A stretch of 5,794 nucleotides of DNA from Candidatus Gastranaerophilales bacterium (GCA_021202305.1 JAJQDG010000227.1:1-5794), one strand, 5' to 3'; shown: positions 1 to 5,794, counted from the first letter of the stretch. Made by a program: numbers and translations. Notes: generated by a model from the sequence alone, not told the origin.

Positions 1-2
1 TT

Positions 3-746
3 TCAAATATTAAAAGAAGCGACTTCCACAAATTTACCGTTTACCTCGCAAATAAAGGGGATAAATCCAGTTCTATAACCAGAAAAATTGCCTCTATAAA
101 GGGTTTTTTCAGGTACTTGTCCGCAAACAGGCAAATAAAATCAAACCCTGCATTGTCCCTGGTTTCGCCAAAAATTCCAAAAAGGCTTCCAAAAGTTTTA
201 TCAATAGATGAAATTAAAACGCTTCTTGAAAAAAACTTATCAAAAAAAGAAAAAGCCGTTTTTGAACTTTTATACGGAACCGGTTTAAGGGTATCCGAGC
301 TTGTAAATTTAAAAGAAAAAAATGTGGATATTAAAAACAATATTGTAAAAACAATAGGAAAAGGCTCTAAAGAAAGGCTTATCCCTCTCGGTTCAAAGGC
401 AAAAAAAGCCGTTATTGAATATTTATTTGAAAAAAATGTTTTTTTGAAAAAAAAGTTTGGTTCAAATTTTAAATCCGAATATCTTTTTTTGAATGAAAAA
501 TGTGAAAAAATTTCAAGACAGTGGGTTTATTCTTTTATAAAAAAACAGGGTGAAATTATAAATAAAACTATTTCTCCTCATACAATAAGACACTCGTTTG
601 CAACTCACCTTCTTGAAAACGGAGCCGATCTTCGCACCGTACAGGAGCTTTTGGGGCATTCCAGCGTAGTAACAACCCAATTGTATACTCATATAAGCAA
701 AAAACATTTAAAGGAAGTCTATTTTAAAATTAATTCAAATTTGTAA
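3..746 (+). CDS. xerC/D: Tyrosine recombinase XerC/XerD family, 5' end missing (runs off left edge)
   Basis: Site-specific recombinase of the phage-integrase family. Housekeeping XerC/XerD resolve chromosome dimers at dif during division in the cytoplasm. The frame is open from base 3 to TAA at 744-746, giving 247 visible residues against about 300 for the family, so roughly 50 N-terminal residues lie outside the window. Visible residues 1-60 match the end of the SAM-like core-binding domain (ITRKIASIKGFFRYL, then NPA and LPKVLS). The catalytic domain follows with the full active-site set: Arg96 (GTGLRVSEL), Lys120 (GKGSKER), His193 and Arg196 (HTIRHSFATHLL), His219 (LLGHSS) and nucleophile Tyr228 (LYTH). 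A TTG at 117 could be taken as a start but lies inside the core-binding domain. The compact catalytic domain and lack of att-like repeats favour a housekeeping Xer over a phage integrase. XerC versus XerD cannot be settled here. Its 3' end converges on the mlaD-like gene with a 2-base gap. Confidence 0.93.
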   Translation, partial: SNIKRSDFHKFTVYLANKGDKSSSITRKIASIKGFFRYLSANRQIKSNPALSLVSPKIPKRLPKVLSIDEIKTLLEKNLSKKEKAVFELLYGTGLRVSELVNLKEKNVDIKNNIVKTIGKGSKERLIPLGSKAKKAVIEYLFEKNVFLKKKFGSNFKSEYLFLNEKCEKISRQWVYSFIKKQGEIINKTISPHTIRHSFATHLLENGADLRTVQELLGHSSVVTTQLYTHISKKHLKEVYFKINSNL

Positions 747-748
747 AA

Positions 749-1411
749 TCAGTTAATTTTTTGGCGCAAATTGATTAGTATTCCGTTAAAATAATCTATC
801 GTACGCATAAGAATGCTTTCCTTTTGAACTGCTTCATTTACGTTTTTTGAACGAATTTCTTCATTTTCTGCTGCGGATTGGACATCATTTTCAATTTTTG
901 TCAGCATTTCTTTATTAGAAAAAGAATTTAGAGCATTATGAATAGAATTAATATCAAGCTCATGTACAAATTTGTTCATAAAAACCGACACTTCGGTTAT
1001 TGCGCGAACCATACCGCCTAAATCGCTTATTCTAAGCGCATCATCTGCAACTATACCCCTTAAATCACTGTTTTCATCAACAGGCGGCATTAATTCTATG
1101 GATTTTGAACCGCCGAGTCCGTTAAAGGCAACTTTTGCACGGGTTAAATTTGGAATTTTAACTCCTTTTTTTGTTATTCTTATTTTGCAGATTATATATC
1201 CGTCCTTTCGCCTTAATTTAGCAACATATCCTGAATTTATCCCCATAAAACGAACAGGCGAGCCTTTAACTATTGAATCAATATCTTTAAAAATAATGTT
1301 GTACGTATTTGGTTTGACAAACATATAATGGTTAAAAGCAAGCGCCAAAACTATAAGCATGGAAGCCAGTAAAAATAAAACTATAATTTCCGTAATTCTT
1401 GATTTTAACAT
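749..1411 (-). CDS. MCE/MlaD-family membrane-anchored lipid-transport protein
   Basis: 220 residues. Residues 7-27 form one N-terminal membrane anchor with a short positively charged cytoplasmic tip (MLKSR). Residues about 35-111 form an MCE domain, with the typical N-terminal part (FKDIDSIVKGSPVRFMGINS) and the conserved GLGGSKSIELMPP end. Residues 112-220 are predicted mainly helical and charged, longer than the tail of E. coli MlaD (183 residues in total) but far shorter than PqiB-type proteins with several MCE domains. In the family, MCE domains form periplasmic hexamers that move phospholipids between membranes with an MlaE permease and MlaF ATPase; neither is in this window. The ATG overlaps the TAA of the upstream AI-2E-family gene by one base (TAATG) and has no clear Shine-Dalgarno of its own, so translational coupling is likely. 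The family is well supported; the lipid substrate and partners are inferred. Confidence 0.88.
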   Translation of the reverse strand: MLKSRITEIIVLFLLASMLIVLALAFNHYMFVKPNTYNIIFKDIDSIVKGSPVRFMGINSGYVAKLRRKDGYIICKIRITKKGVKIPNLTRAKVAFNGLGGSKSIELMPPVDENSDLRGIVADDALRISDLGGMVRAITEVSVFMNKFVHELDINSIHNALNSFSNKEMLTKIENDVQSAAENEEIRSKNVNEAVQKESILMRTIDYFNGILINLRQKIN

Positions 1412-2442
1412 TATTTTGAATCCGAATTAATTTGCTTGATGTAGAGTTCATTAACTAAAACGCAAACCAGACTTGCAAAGGCAGGCCCCAAGATTACTCC
1501 TAAAAATCCGAGAAATTTTGCCCCTATTAAAAGAGAAACAACAATTAAAAGCGGGTGCATATCCATAAATTTACCAAACAGAAGGGGTTTTGCAACCTGA
1601 TTTTGAAGCCATTGCGCAATTAACATAATAACAAAAACCAAAACCATATAGCCAATTCCGCCATCATGGGCAGTTATTGCGCCTATAATCACCGCAATTG
1701 ATGAACCTATAACAGGAATAATGTCCAGTATAAATGCCAAAAATGAAACAAGCGCGGTTTGCGGATGATGAACAATTGCAAGCCCGATAAAAGTCATTAT
1801 ACCGACTGCCGCCATTGAAAGAATTTGTGCTAAAACATAGCCGCCTACTTTTAATTTCAGTATTTCCAGTATTTCAGATGCTTTTTTCTTAAATTTAGGA
1901 GGAAAGAATGAAAGATAGGCATTTTTCATATGTTCTTCATCAAGCATCAGGTAAAAAATCATTATTGCAGTCATCAAGATAGATGTGATTGAATTTGCAA
2001 TTAATTTGCCGGCACTGAACCCTTGATTTAATATGTTTGCCGCAAAACTGCTTATAGTCTGTCCGAAGTTTTCAAAATCCGCAAGGTCTATAAATTCAGC
2101 TACCGAATGCCCCATTAATTGAAAATTCAACAATTTATCAATTTGCTCGGGCGCCTTGTCAATCAAAAGAGCGCTTTGATTGATTGTAAGCATACCTAAG
2201 GGAATAAAAATCAAAAGTACACCGGCAAGCAGAAGCAATAATACTAAAGCAACAGCAAGCCCGCGCGGCATAAAATTTTTAAGCTTATTAACCACAGGAA
2301 GCAATGAGGCAGAAACTATAAACGCCCCGAAAAACATTATTGCAATATCGGCAATTTTACCTACAAATATAATGACCAAAACCGCCATTATCAGAAAAAT
2401 CGCCGTTTTATAATAACTTAAAAAATTATTTCTTGAAAACAT
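1411..2442 (-). CDS. AI-2E/PerM-family polytopic membrane protein
   Basis: 343 residues, within the family's usual 340-380. Hydrophobic segments lie at about 13-28, 33-50, 61-84, 148-166, 200-224, 230-258, 262-278 and 297-330, consistent with the roughly eight-helix AI-2E family fold. The central soluble stretch (about 88-147) and the 168-195 loop separate the helix groups. Family signatures are visible: LDIIPVIGSSIAVI at 239-252, and WLQNQVAKPLLFGKFMDMHP at 278-297 followed by LLIGAKFLGFLGVILGP. Family members include TqsA (AI-2 export) and sodium/proton antiporters, so the substrate cannot be stated. The ATG at 2442 is chosen because GGGGGAG (2453 to 2447) sits 4 bases upstream. A TTG at 2490 would add 16 polar residues, translate through this ribosome site and overlap the lysA ribosome site. 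It is first in a two-gene unit with the MCE gene. Confidence 0.9.
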   Translation of the reverse strand: MFSRNNFLSYYKTAIFLIMAVLVIIFVGKIADIAIMFFGAFIVSASLLPVVNKLKNFMPRGLAVALVLLLLLAGVLLIFIPLGMLTINQSALLIDKAPEQIDKLLNFQLMGHSVAEFIDLADFENFGQTISSFAANILNQGFSAGKLIANSITSILMTAIMIFYLMLDEEHMKNAYLSFFPPKFKKKASEILEILKLKVGGYVLAQILSMAAVGIMTFIGLAIVHHPQTALVSFLAFILDIIPVIGSSIAVIIGAITAHDGGIGYMVLVFVIMLIAQWLQNQVAKPLLFGKFMDMHPLLIVVSLLIGAKFLGFLGVILGPAFASLVCVLVNELYIKQINSDSK

Positions 2443-2446
2443 ATTT

Positions 2447-2453
2447 CTCCCCC
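2447..2453 (-). promoter_or_regulatory. Ribosome binding site of the AI-2E-family gene
   Basis: On the - strand GGGGGAG is followed by AAAT and then ATG at 2442, a spacing of 4 bases. This is the deciding evidence against the longer TTG start at 2490, which would read the site as codons for Lys-Arg-Gly-Arg-Asn. Confidence 0.75.
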
Positions 2454-2462
2454 TTTTGTTTA

Positions 2463-2478
2463 TGTTACAATTATAACA
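2463..2478. repeat. 16-bp near-perfect palindrome, possible operator
   Basis: TGTTACAATTATAACA is an inverted repeat with 7 of 8 base pairs matched (a single C/A mismatch in each arm). It can also be read as TGT-N10-ACA. It coincides exactly with the two overlapping extended -10 elements. It could therefore be a protein-binding site covering both promoters, or a by-product of two promoters facing outward from one spot. No regulator is encoded nearby and I do not recognise the box. Confidence 0.45.
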
Positions 2479-2488
2479 ATATTTTATC

Positions 2489-2494
2489 AAGGAG
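2489..2494 (+). promoter_or_regulatory. Ribosome binding site of lysA
   Basis: AAGGAG followed by AAATTT and ATG at 2501, a spacing of 6 bases. It is a strong site and fixes the lysA start. Confidence 0.85.
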
Positions 2495-2500
2495 AAATTT

Positions 2501-3832
2501 ATGGCTGAAAGCGTAAATCAACATATTAAACCTTTTAATACAAAAAGAAATTCAAAGGGAAACCTTGAAATTTCAGGCTGCGATACGGTTAAACTGGCGC
2601 AAACCTATGGTACGCCCTTATATGTTATGGATGAAGTTACGTTAAGGAAAATTGCAAATGAATATAAAAACGCGTTTTCTTCTTATGAAAAAGTTAATTT
2701 AATGTTTGCTTCAAAAGCGCTTATGACCGGTGCAATTGCACAAATTCTTCACAGCGAGGGTTTCGGGTTTGATGTTGTATCGGGGGGCGAAATATATACG
2801 CTGCTTAATGCCGGCATAGATTTAAAATACGCAGCTTTTAACGGCAATAATAAAACGTATGATGAAATTGAAAATGCACTTAAAAATAATATAGGGCATG
2901 TTTCGGTTGACAATTTTTATGAAATTTCTCTGTTAAACAGTATTGCCCAAAAACTCGGCAAAAAACAAAAAATTCTCCTTCGTATTACCCCGGGGATTGA
3001 ATGCCATACCCATGAATACATACAAACAGGGCATTTAGATTCAAAATTCGGTTTTGATTTAACTCAAACGGATGAGGCGGTCAGAAAAATTCAAAACGAA
3101 TGCAAAAATCTTGAAATAACCGGGCTGCACGCGCACATCGGTTCGCAAATTTTTGAGACAAAAGTTTATTACGATGAAATCGGTGTATTAATGAAAGAAT
3201 TAAAACGCTTAAATGATACATTTAATTTGAATTTATATGAAATAAATATAGGCGGGGGACTTGGAATTACTTATATTGAAGATGACTGCCCGCCTTCTGT
3301 TGATAAAATTGCCGGTGTGATTTTAACTTCAATCAAGGATAATTGCGAAAAATATAATATTGAACCGCCCGCATTATACATTGAACCGGGGCGTTCAATT
3401 GTCGGCACGGCAGGTGTTACATTGTACACTATAGGTTCTTCCAAGCAGGTTCCAAACGGCAGAAAATATATTGCAGTTGACGGCGGTATGGCAGATAACC
3501 CCCGCCCTTCAATGTACGGCGCACTGTACAGTGCAGAAATTGCAAACAATAAAGAAGATATGCCGCTCCAAACGGTTACTGTTGCGGGAAGATTTTGCGA
3601 ATCAGGCGACATTTTAATAAAAAATATTGAACTAAATTCTCCTCAAAGCGGGGATATTTTATGCGTATATAATACAGGCGCATACGGGTATTCAATGTCC
3701 AGCAATTATAATCGTGTTCTTAAACCTGCAATGGTACTTGTAAATAACTCACAATCTGATATTATAGTTAAGAGGGAAACTTATGAACAGTTAACTCAAA
3801 ACGATGTTTTAGTCCGTGAAAAAGTAAGGTAA
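2501..3832 (+). CDS. lysA: Diaminopimelate decarboxylase
   Basis: PLP enzyme of the cytoplasm that decarboxylates meso-2,6-diaminopimelate to L-lysine, the last step of the DAP pathway. It has 443 residues, close to the usual 415-460. An N-terminal alanine-racemase-like barrel carries the PLP lysine Lys72 in FASKA (the family more often has FAxKAN), FDVVSGGE at 90-97, the substrate-loop segment KFGF at 182-185, HIGSQ at 212-216, the phosphate-binding GGGLG at 251-255 and EPGRS at 295-299. The C-terminal beta domain supplies CESGD at 366-370, with the catalytic Cys366 from the partner subunit, and GAYGYSMSSNYN at 393-404. The CESGD box and overall fit favour DAP over ornithine or carboxynorspermidine as substrate. 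The first 25 residues are a slight N-terminal extension. It heads a likely lysA-cdaA-secreted-protein operon, with a 1-base gap to cdaA. Confidence 0.96.
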   Translation: MAESVNQHIKPFNTKRNSKGNLEISGCDTVKLAQTYGTPLYVMDEVTLRKIANEYKNAFSSYEKVNLMFASKALMTGAIAQILHSEGFGFDVVSGGEIYTLLNAGIDLKYAAFNGNNKTYDEIENALKNNIGHVSVDNFYEISLLNSIAQKLGKKQKILLRITPGIECHTHEYIQTGHLDSKFGFDLTQTDEAVRKIQNECKNLEITGLHAHIGSQIFETKVYYDEIGVLMKELKRLNDTFNLNLYEINIGGGLGITYIEDDCPPSVDKIAGVILTSIKDNCEKYNIEPPALYIEPGRSIVGTAGVTLYTIGSSKQVPNGRKYIAVDGGMADNPRPSMYGALYSAEIANNKEDMPLQTVTVAGRFCESGDILIKNIELNSPQSGDILCVYNTGAYGYSMSSNYNRVLKPAMVLVNNSQSDIIVKRETYEQLTQNDVLVREKVR

Positions 3833-3833
3833 A

Positions 3834-4757
3834 ATGGAATTTTCAACTTTAATTCATCAATATTTTCTGCGGCCGCTTCATGATTTTGCACTGCAATCAA
3901 CAAGCTTAACTTTTGATGCTCAGATGATTGTTAATATTTTTGAAATACTTTTTTTAACGGGCGTTTTAGTTTTCACATACCGCAAATTCATAAAAGGCAC
4001 CCACTCGGAAAGTCTTGTCAGAGGGCTTTTTGTCCTTTTAATTATGTGGGGGTTTTCAGAATTTTTAATCAGAATTAATATCCAGATTATCGGCGTTTTT
4101 ATTAAAATGCTTGTAACTTTTATTACGGTGAGCCTTATTGTAATATTTCAGCCGGAAATGCGCAGGTTTTTAGGGTATATCGGTCAAAACGATTTTTTTG
4201 TAAATATGTTTTTTAATAAACAAACCTATTCAAAAACCTCTAACGAAATTAACACCGTAAAAGAGCTGATTGAATCAATCAAATATTTATCAAAAAATAA
4301 AATCGGGGCATTGATGGTTTTAAAAAGTAAAGGTGAACCGCTAAATCATAATGACGTCGGCACAAAGCTTGATGCTATTTTGTCGCAGGAATTGCTGCTG
4401 ACAATTTTTCATCCCAATACTCCGCTTCATGACGGTGCAGTTATTTTAAACAAAGATAAAATTTTATATGCGGGCGCCCTTTTACCTTTGACGGAAGACC
4501 CTAAATTGAGCTGGCGATACGGAACAAGACACAGAGCCGCAATAGGTATAACAGAAATATCTGATTGCGCCTGCCTTGTTGTTTCTGAAGAAACAGGCGA
4601 CGTTTCTATTGCAAGCGGCGGAAACTTAAAAAAATATGAAGATTTAGGCGCCCTAAGAGCTGATTTAGAGCGCATATTGGGGTATGCCAAAAACGATGAT
4701 GATAAAAAACAGTATATTTTTAAATTTGAAAATATACTCCCTTCAAAATATCATTAA
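3834..4757 (+). CDS. cdaA: Diadenylate cyclase, CdaA type (c-di-AMP synthase)
   Basis: Membrane-bound enzyme that condenses two ATP into c-di-AMP, which in other bacteria controls potassium and osmolyte transport, turgor and wall integrity. It has 307 residues, longer than the roughly 270 of Firmicutes CdaA. An N-terminal stretch of about 25 residues comes before three membrane segments (about 32-49, 63-80, 84-105). The conserved IFQPEMRRFLGYIG follows at 104-117, then the DAC domain at about 140-280. Both catalytic motifs are intact: DGA at 200-202 (PLHDGAVI) and RHR at 232-234 (YGTRHRAAIGI), plus SEETG at 251-255. The ATG lies one base after the lysA stop, with a modest AAGG site inside the last lysA codons, so coupling is likely. 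Neither cdaR (YbbR) nor glmM, the usual Firmicutes neighbours, is present. The lysA adjacency is the cyanobacterial arrangement. Confidence 0.95.
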   Translation: MEFSTLIHQYFLRPLHDFALQSTSLTFDAQMIVNIFEILFLTGVLVFTYRKFIKGTHSESLVRGLFVLLIMWGFSEFLIRINIQIIGVFIKMLVTFITVSLIVIFQPEMRRFLGYIGQNDFFVNMFFNKQTYSKTSNEINTVKELIESIKYLSKNKIGALMVLKSKGEPLNHNDVGTKLDAILSQELLLTIFHPNTPLHDGAVILNKDKILYAGALLPLTEDPKLSWRYGTRHRAAIGITEISDCACLVVSEETGDVSIASGGNLKKYEDLGALRADLERILGYAKNDDDKKQYIFKFENILPSKYH

Positions 4758-4763
4758 GGAGAG
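4756..4763 (+). promoter_or_regulatory. Ribosome binding site deciding a TTG start
   Basis: AAGGAGAG begins inside the cdaA stop codon (TAA at 4755-4757) and lies 7 bases before TTG at 4771. The strength and spacing justify the non-ATG start, and the overlap suggests re-initiation by ribosomes finishing cdaA. Confidence 0.8.
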
Positions 4764-4770
4764 ATAAGAA

Positions 4771-5412
4771 TTGAAAAGGCATTCGTTTATTTTTGCTGCA
4801 TTTCTTTTATTCTATGGCGCGCTTATTTACGGTTTATTTTCTCAAACTGCGGCTTATGCTCAAAACGAAACTAAAAACAGCGAAAATTTATACCCGAAAA
4901 ATTCCGTTATGGACATCACTAATAATTATTATAAGCTTGAACCGATTGACAGATATAAGTTCATGACGAAATCTTTAAAAAATGTTGCTGTTCTTAAGGG
5001 GATTTATTACACTTTGTTTGCCGAAGATATTTTCCCTATGGATAAAAATTTTGCGGCTTTTTTGTATACTCTGGGCTTTATGCGTTCGTATCAAGATTCA
5101 TTAATGTGTGCTGATGAAACCGCAAAAGATTCTCTTGCCTTATTTTCTGAAATTTCCCCTAAAGCTTCAGCCCATGCACAAGAAATGAGCGGAAAGGATT
5201 TTCTTGGTGTTTTGGAATATGCAATTGAATGGGACAAAGAAAACCCCAAAAGACCCGACCCTGATTGGATGTGTATAAATGGGAAAAAAGCGGCCGGGCT
5301 AAATTCTAGTATGGAAATTTTACCCGCAGGCGAATATCAAAAAAAACAGGAACAGGTAAAAAAAATAATGCTAAAAAATGCAAAAAAAAGTTCATTAAGG
5401 TTTCAGTTCTAA
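4771..5412 (+). CDS. Secreted protein of unknown function, downstream of cdaA
   Basis: 213 residues that I do not recognise. The TTG start is set by a strong ribosome site 7 bases upstream, and it gives a textbook signal peptide: MKRHS, a hydrophobic core at about 6-23, and an AYA-Q cleavage site after Ala30. The protein is thus probably exported to the periplasm or outside. There is no lipobox cysteine, so it is not a lipoprotein. The mature part (183 residues) looks mostly helical, has no further membrane segment, and contains exactly two cysteines, Cys113 and Cys168, which could form a disulfide after export. The C-terminal 30 residues are lysine- and glutamine-rich and end in RFQF. It follows cdaA by 13 bases and shares its strand, so it is probably co-transcribed with lysA and cdaA. 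It is neither a YbbR/CdaR protein nor UppS by sequence. Confidence 0.85.
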   Translation: MKRHSFIFAAFLLFYGALIYGLFSQTAAYAQNETKNSENLYPKNSVMDITNNYYKLEPIDRYKFMTKSLKNVAVLKGIYYTLFAEDIFPMDKNFAAFLYTLGFMRSYQDSLMCADETAKDSLALFSEISPKASAHAQEMSGKDFLGVLEYAIEWDKENPKRPDPDWMCINGKKAAGLNSSMEILPAGEYQKKQEQVKKIMLKNAKKSSLRFQF

Positions 5413-5461
5413 AAAATTTACGGTATCTTTTCGTACAGCATATTCCTGTTTTTGTTTTAAA
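5413..5461. other. Short convergent intergenic gap
   Basis: These 49 AT-rich bases separate two converging stop codons. A 4-bp stem (ACAG at 5435-5438 with CTGT at 5446-5449) precedes T-rich sequence up to 5458. It is too short to call as an intrinsic terminator, though termination of the lysA-cdaA unit would be expected here. Confidence 0.4.
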
Positions 5462-5794
5462 TTAAAAAGTTTGAAGTACTGAAAGAAATTCAGCTAAATC
5501 AAGAGCCTTTAAATCAATTTTTCTTTTTTGTTTAAATTTAATCGCGTTTATGCCGAATTTTAAACTTAAAAGGCAGGCGGGGCAGCTTGTAAGGACAACG
5601 CAGGCGCCTGAATTTAAAATATTTTGCACCTTTTGTTCGGATAATTTAATTGCGGTATTTCCATGGCGGGTAAAAAAATCTCCGCCAAACCCGCAGCAAT
5701 CTTCTTGCCCGTTAAAATCAACAAATTCAATATTTTCAATTGATTTTAAAATCTCTTTTATGTCATTATATGTATTACTATCCATATGGCAGGG
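5462..5794 (-). CDS. CCG-domain iron-sulfur protein (GlcF/LutA/HdrB-like), N-terminal part missing (runs off right edge)
   Basis: The frame is open to the window edge, giving 110 residues that begin Pro-Cys-His. These are the end of the family's DPCH motif, so the ATG at 5785 directly after them is internal and not the start. Counting that ATG as residue 1, the cysteine pattern of a C-terminal CCG domain is complete: Cys(-1) in PCH, Cys30-Cys31 in DCCGFGG, and Cys68 and Cys71 in TSCPAC, giving C-X30-CC-X36-CXXC. In known members (glycolate oxidase GlcF, lactate utilisation LutA, heterodisulfide reductase HdrB) this motif binds a non-cubane 4Fe-4S cluster used in electron transfer from 2-hydroxy acids or thiols. 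The tail from about residue 85 is lysine-rich and then helical. The exact subfamily needs the missing N-terminal part (a ferredoxin-like 2[4Fe-4S] domain in GlcF). It converges on the secreted-protein gene. Confidence 0.85.
   Translation of the reverse strand, partial: PCHMDSNTYNDIKEILKSIENIEFVDFNGQEDCCGFGGDFFTRHGNTAIKLSEQKVQNILNSGACVVLTSCPACLLSLKFGINAIKFKQKRKIDLKALDLAEFLSVLQTF

Larger units (their letters stand above)
2443..2500. promoter_or_regulatory. Divergent control region between the AI-2E-family gene and lysA
   Basis: These 58 bases are all that separate the two start codons, so both promoters must lie here or inside the opposing genes. On the - strand an extended -10, TGTTATAAT, occupies 2478 to 2470, with transcription expected to start near 2463 and a leader of about 20 nt. 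On the + strand TGTTACAAT occupies 2463-2471, with a start near 2478 and a leader of about 22 nt. The two -10 hexamers overlap at 2470-2471. Neither has a recognisable -35 at 16-18 bp, which suits extended -10 promoters. Both leaders are too short for a riboswitch, so a lysine riboswitch ahead of lysA is excluded for this promoter. The assignment rests on motif reading alone. Confidence 0.5.

Noticed and set aside
3..746. Phage or mobile-element integrase
   Set aside because: The visible domains and motifs fit housekeeping Xer recombinases, and no att-like repeats, tRNA, phage or transposon genes are nearby.
2443..2490. Longer AI-2E-family start at TTG 2490
   Set aside because: It would translate through a strong ribosome site located 4 bases before the ATG at 2442, add polar residues not typical of the family, and overlap the lysA ribosome site.
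2443..2500. Lysine riboswitch ahead of lysA
   Set aside because: The leader is far too short (about 170 bases would be needed), and the space is filled by promoter elements and ribosome sites.
3271..3612. Antisense open frame within lysA
   Set aside because: Shadow of a confidently identified gene, with no ribosome site or family resemblance. The same applies to open frames opposite real genes at 41-340, 513-707, 972-1328, 2180-2413 and 4427-4690.
5435..5458. Hairpin plus T-rich tract as intrinsic terminator
   Set aside because: The stem is only 4 bp (ACAG/CTGT) with a 7-base loop and the T run is interrupted, too weak to call.
1..5794. CRISPR array, insertion sequence, tRNA or rRNA
   Set aside because: No spaced direct repeats, terminal inverted repeats, transposase motifs or structured RNA gene sequences were seen on either strand.

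Overview
The window is AT-rich, single-copy, bacterial chromosomal DNA. It is densely packed, with short or zero gaps between genes. The best lineage guess is a non-photosynthetic relative of Cyanobacteria (Melainabacteria/Vampirovibrionia, for example gut Gastranaerophilales). Two things point there. The lysA-cdaA pair matches, from memory, the conserved cyanobacterial order lysA-cdaA-uppS. An MCE/MlaD protein implies a diderm envelope. This is inference: no rRNA or marker gene lies in the window, and another low-GC diderm phylum could fit.

Layout. (1) Positions 3-746, + strand: the 3' part of a XerC/XerD-type tyrosine recombinase that runs off the left edge. (2) Positions 2442 down to 749, - strand: a two-gene unit, an AI-2E/PerM-family membrane protein followed by an MCE/MlaD-family protein, overlapping by 1 base. 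It converges on the recombinase with only 2 bases between the stop codons. (3) Positions 2443-2500: a compact divergent promoter region built around a 16-bp near-palindrome that holds two overlapping extended -10 elements, one for each direction. (4) Positions 2501-5412, + strand: lysA (diaminopimelate decarboxylase), cdaA (diadenylate cyclase) and an unrecognised secreted protein of 213 residues. Gaps are 1 and 13 bases, so this looks like one transcript. (5) Positions 5462-5794, - strand: the C-terminal end of a CCG-domain iron-sulfur (GlcF/LutA/HdrB-like) protein that runs off the right edge.

How the genes fit together. LysA makes lysine from meso-diaminopimelate, which is also a peptidoglycan precursor. 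CdaA makes c-di-AMP, the messenger tied to potassium, turgor and wall homeostasis. The third gene makes an exported protein in the position where cyanobacteria usually carry uppS. The opposite-strand unit also concerns the envelope (lipid-binding MCE domain plus a polytopic membrane protein). The central block is therefore envelope-themed and reads out from one shared control region.

I found no mobile element, CRISPR array, tRNA or rRNA, and no clear new defence or metabolic system. The most notable points are the palindromic divergent promoter, the unknown secreted partner of cdaA, the AI-2E/MCE pairing, and two edge-truncated genes whose first apparent start codons are internal.
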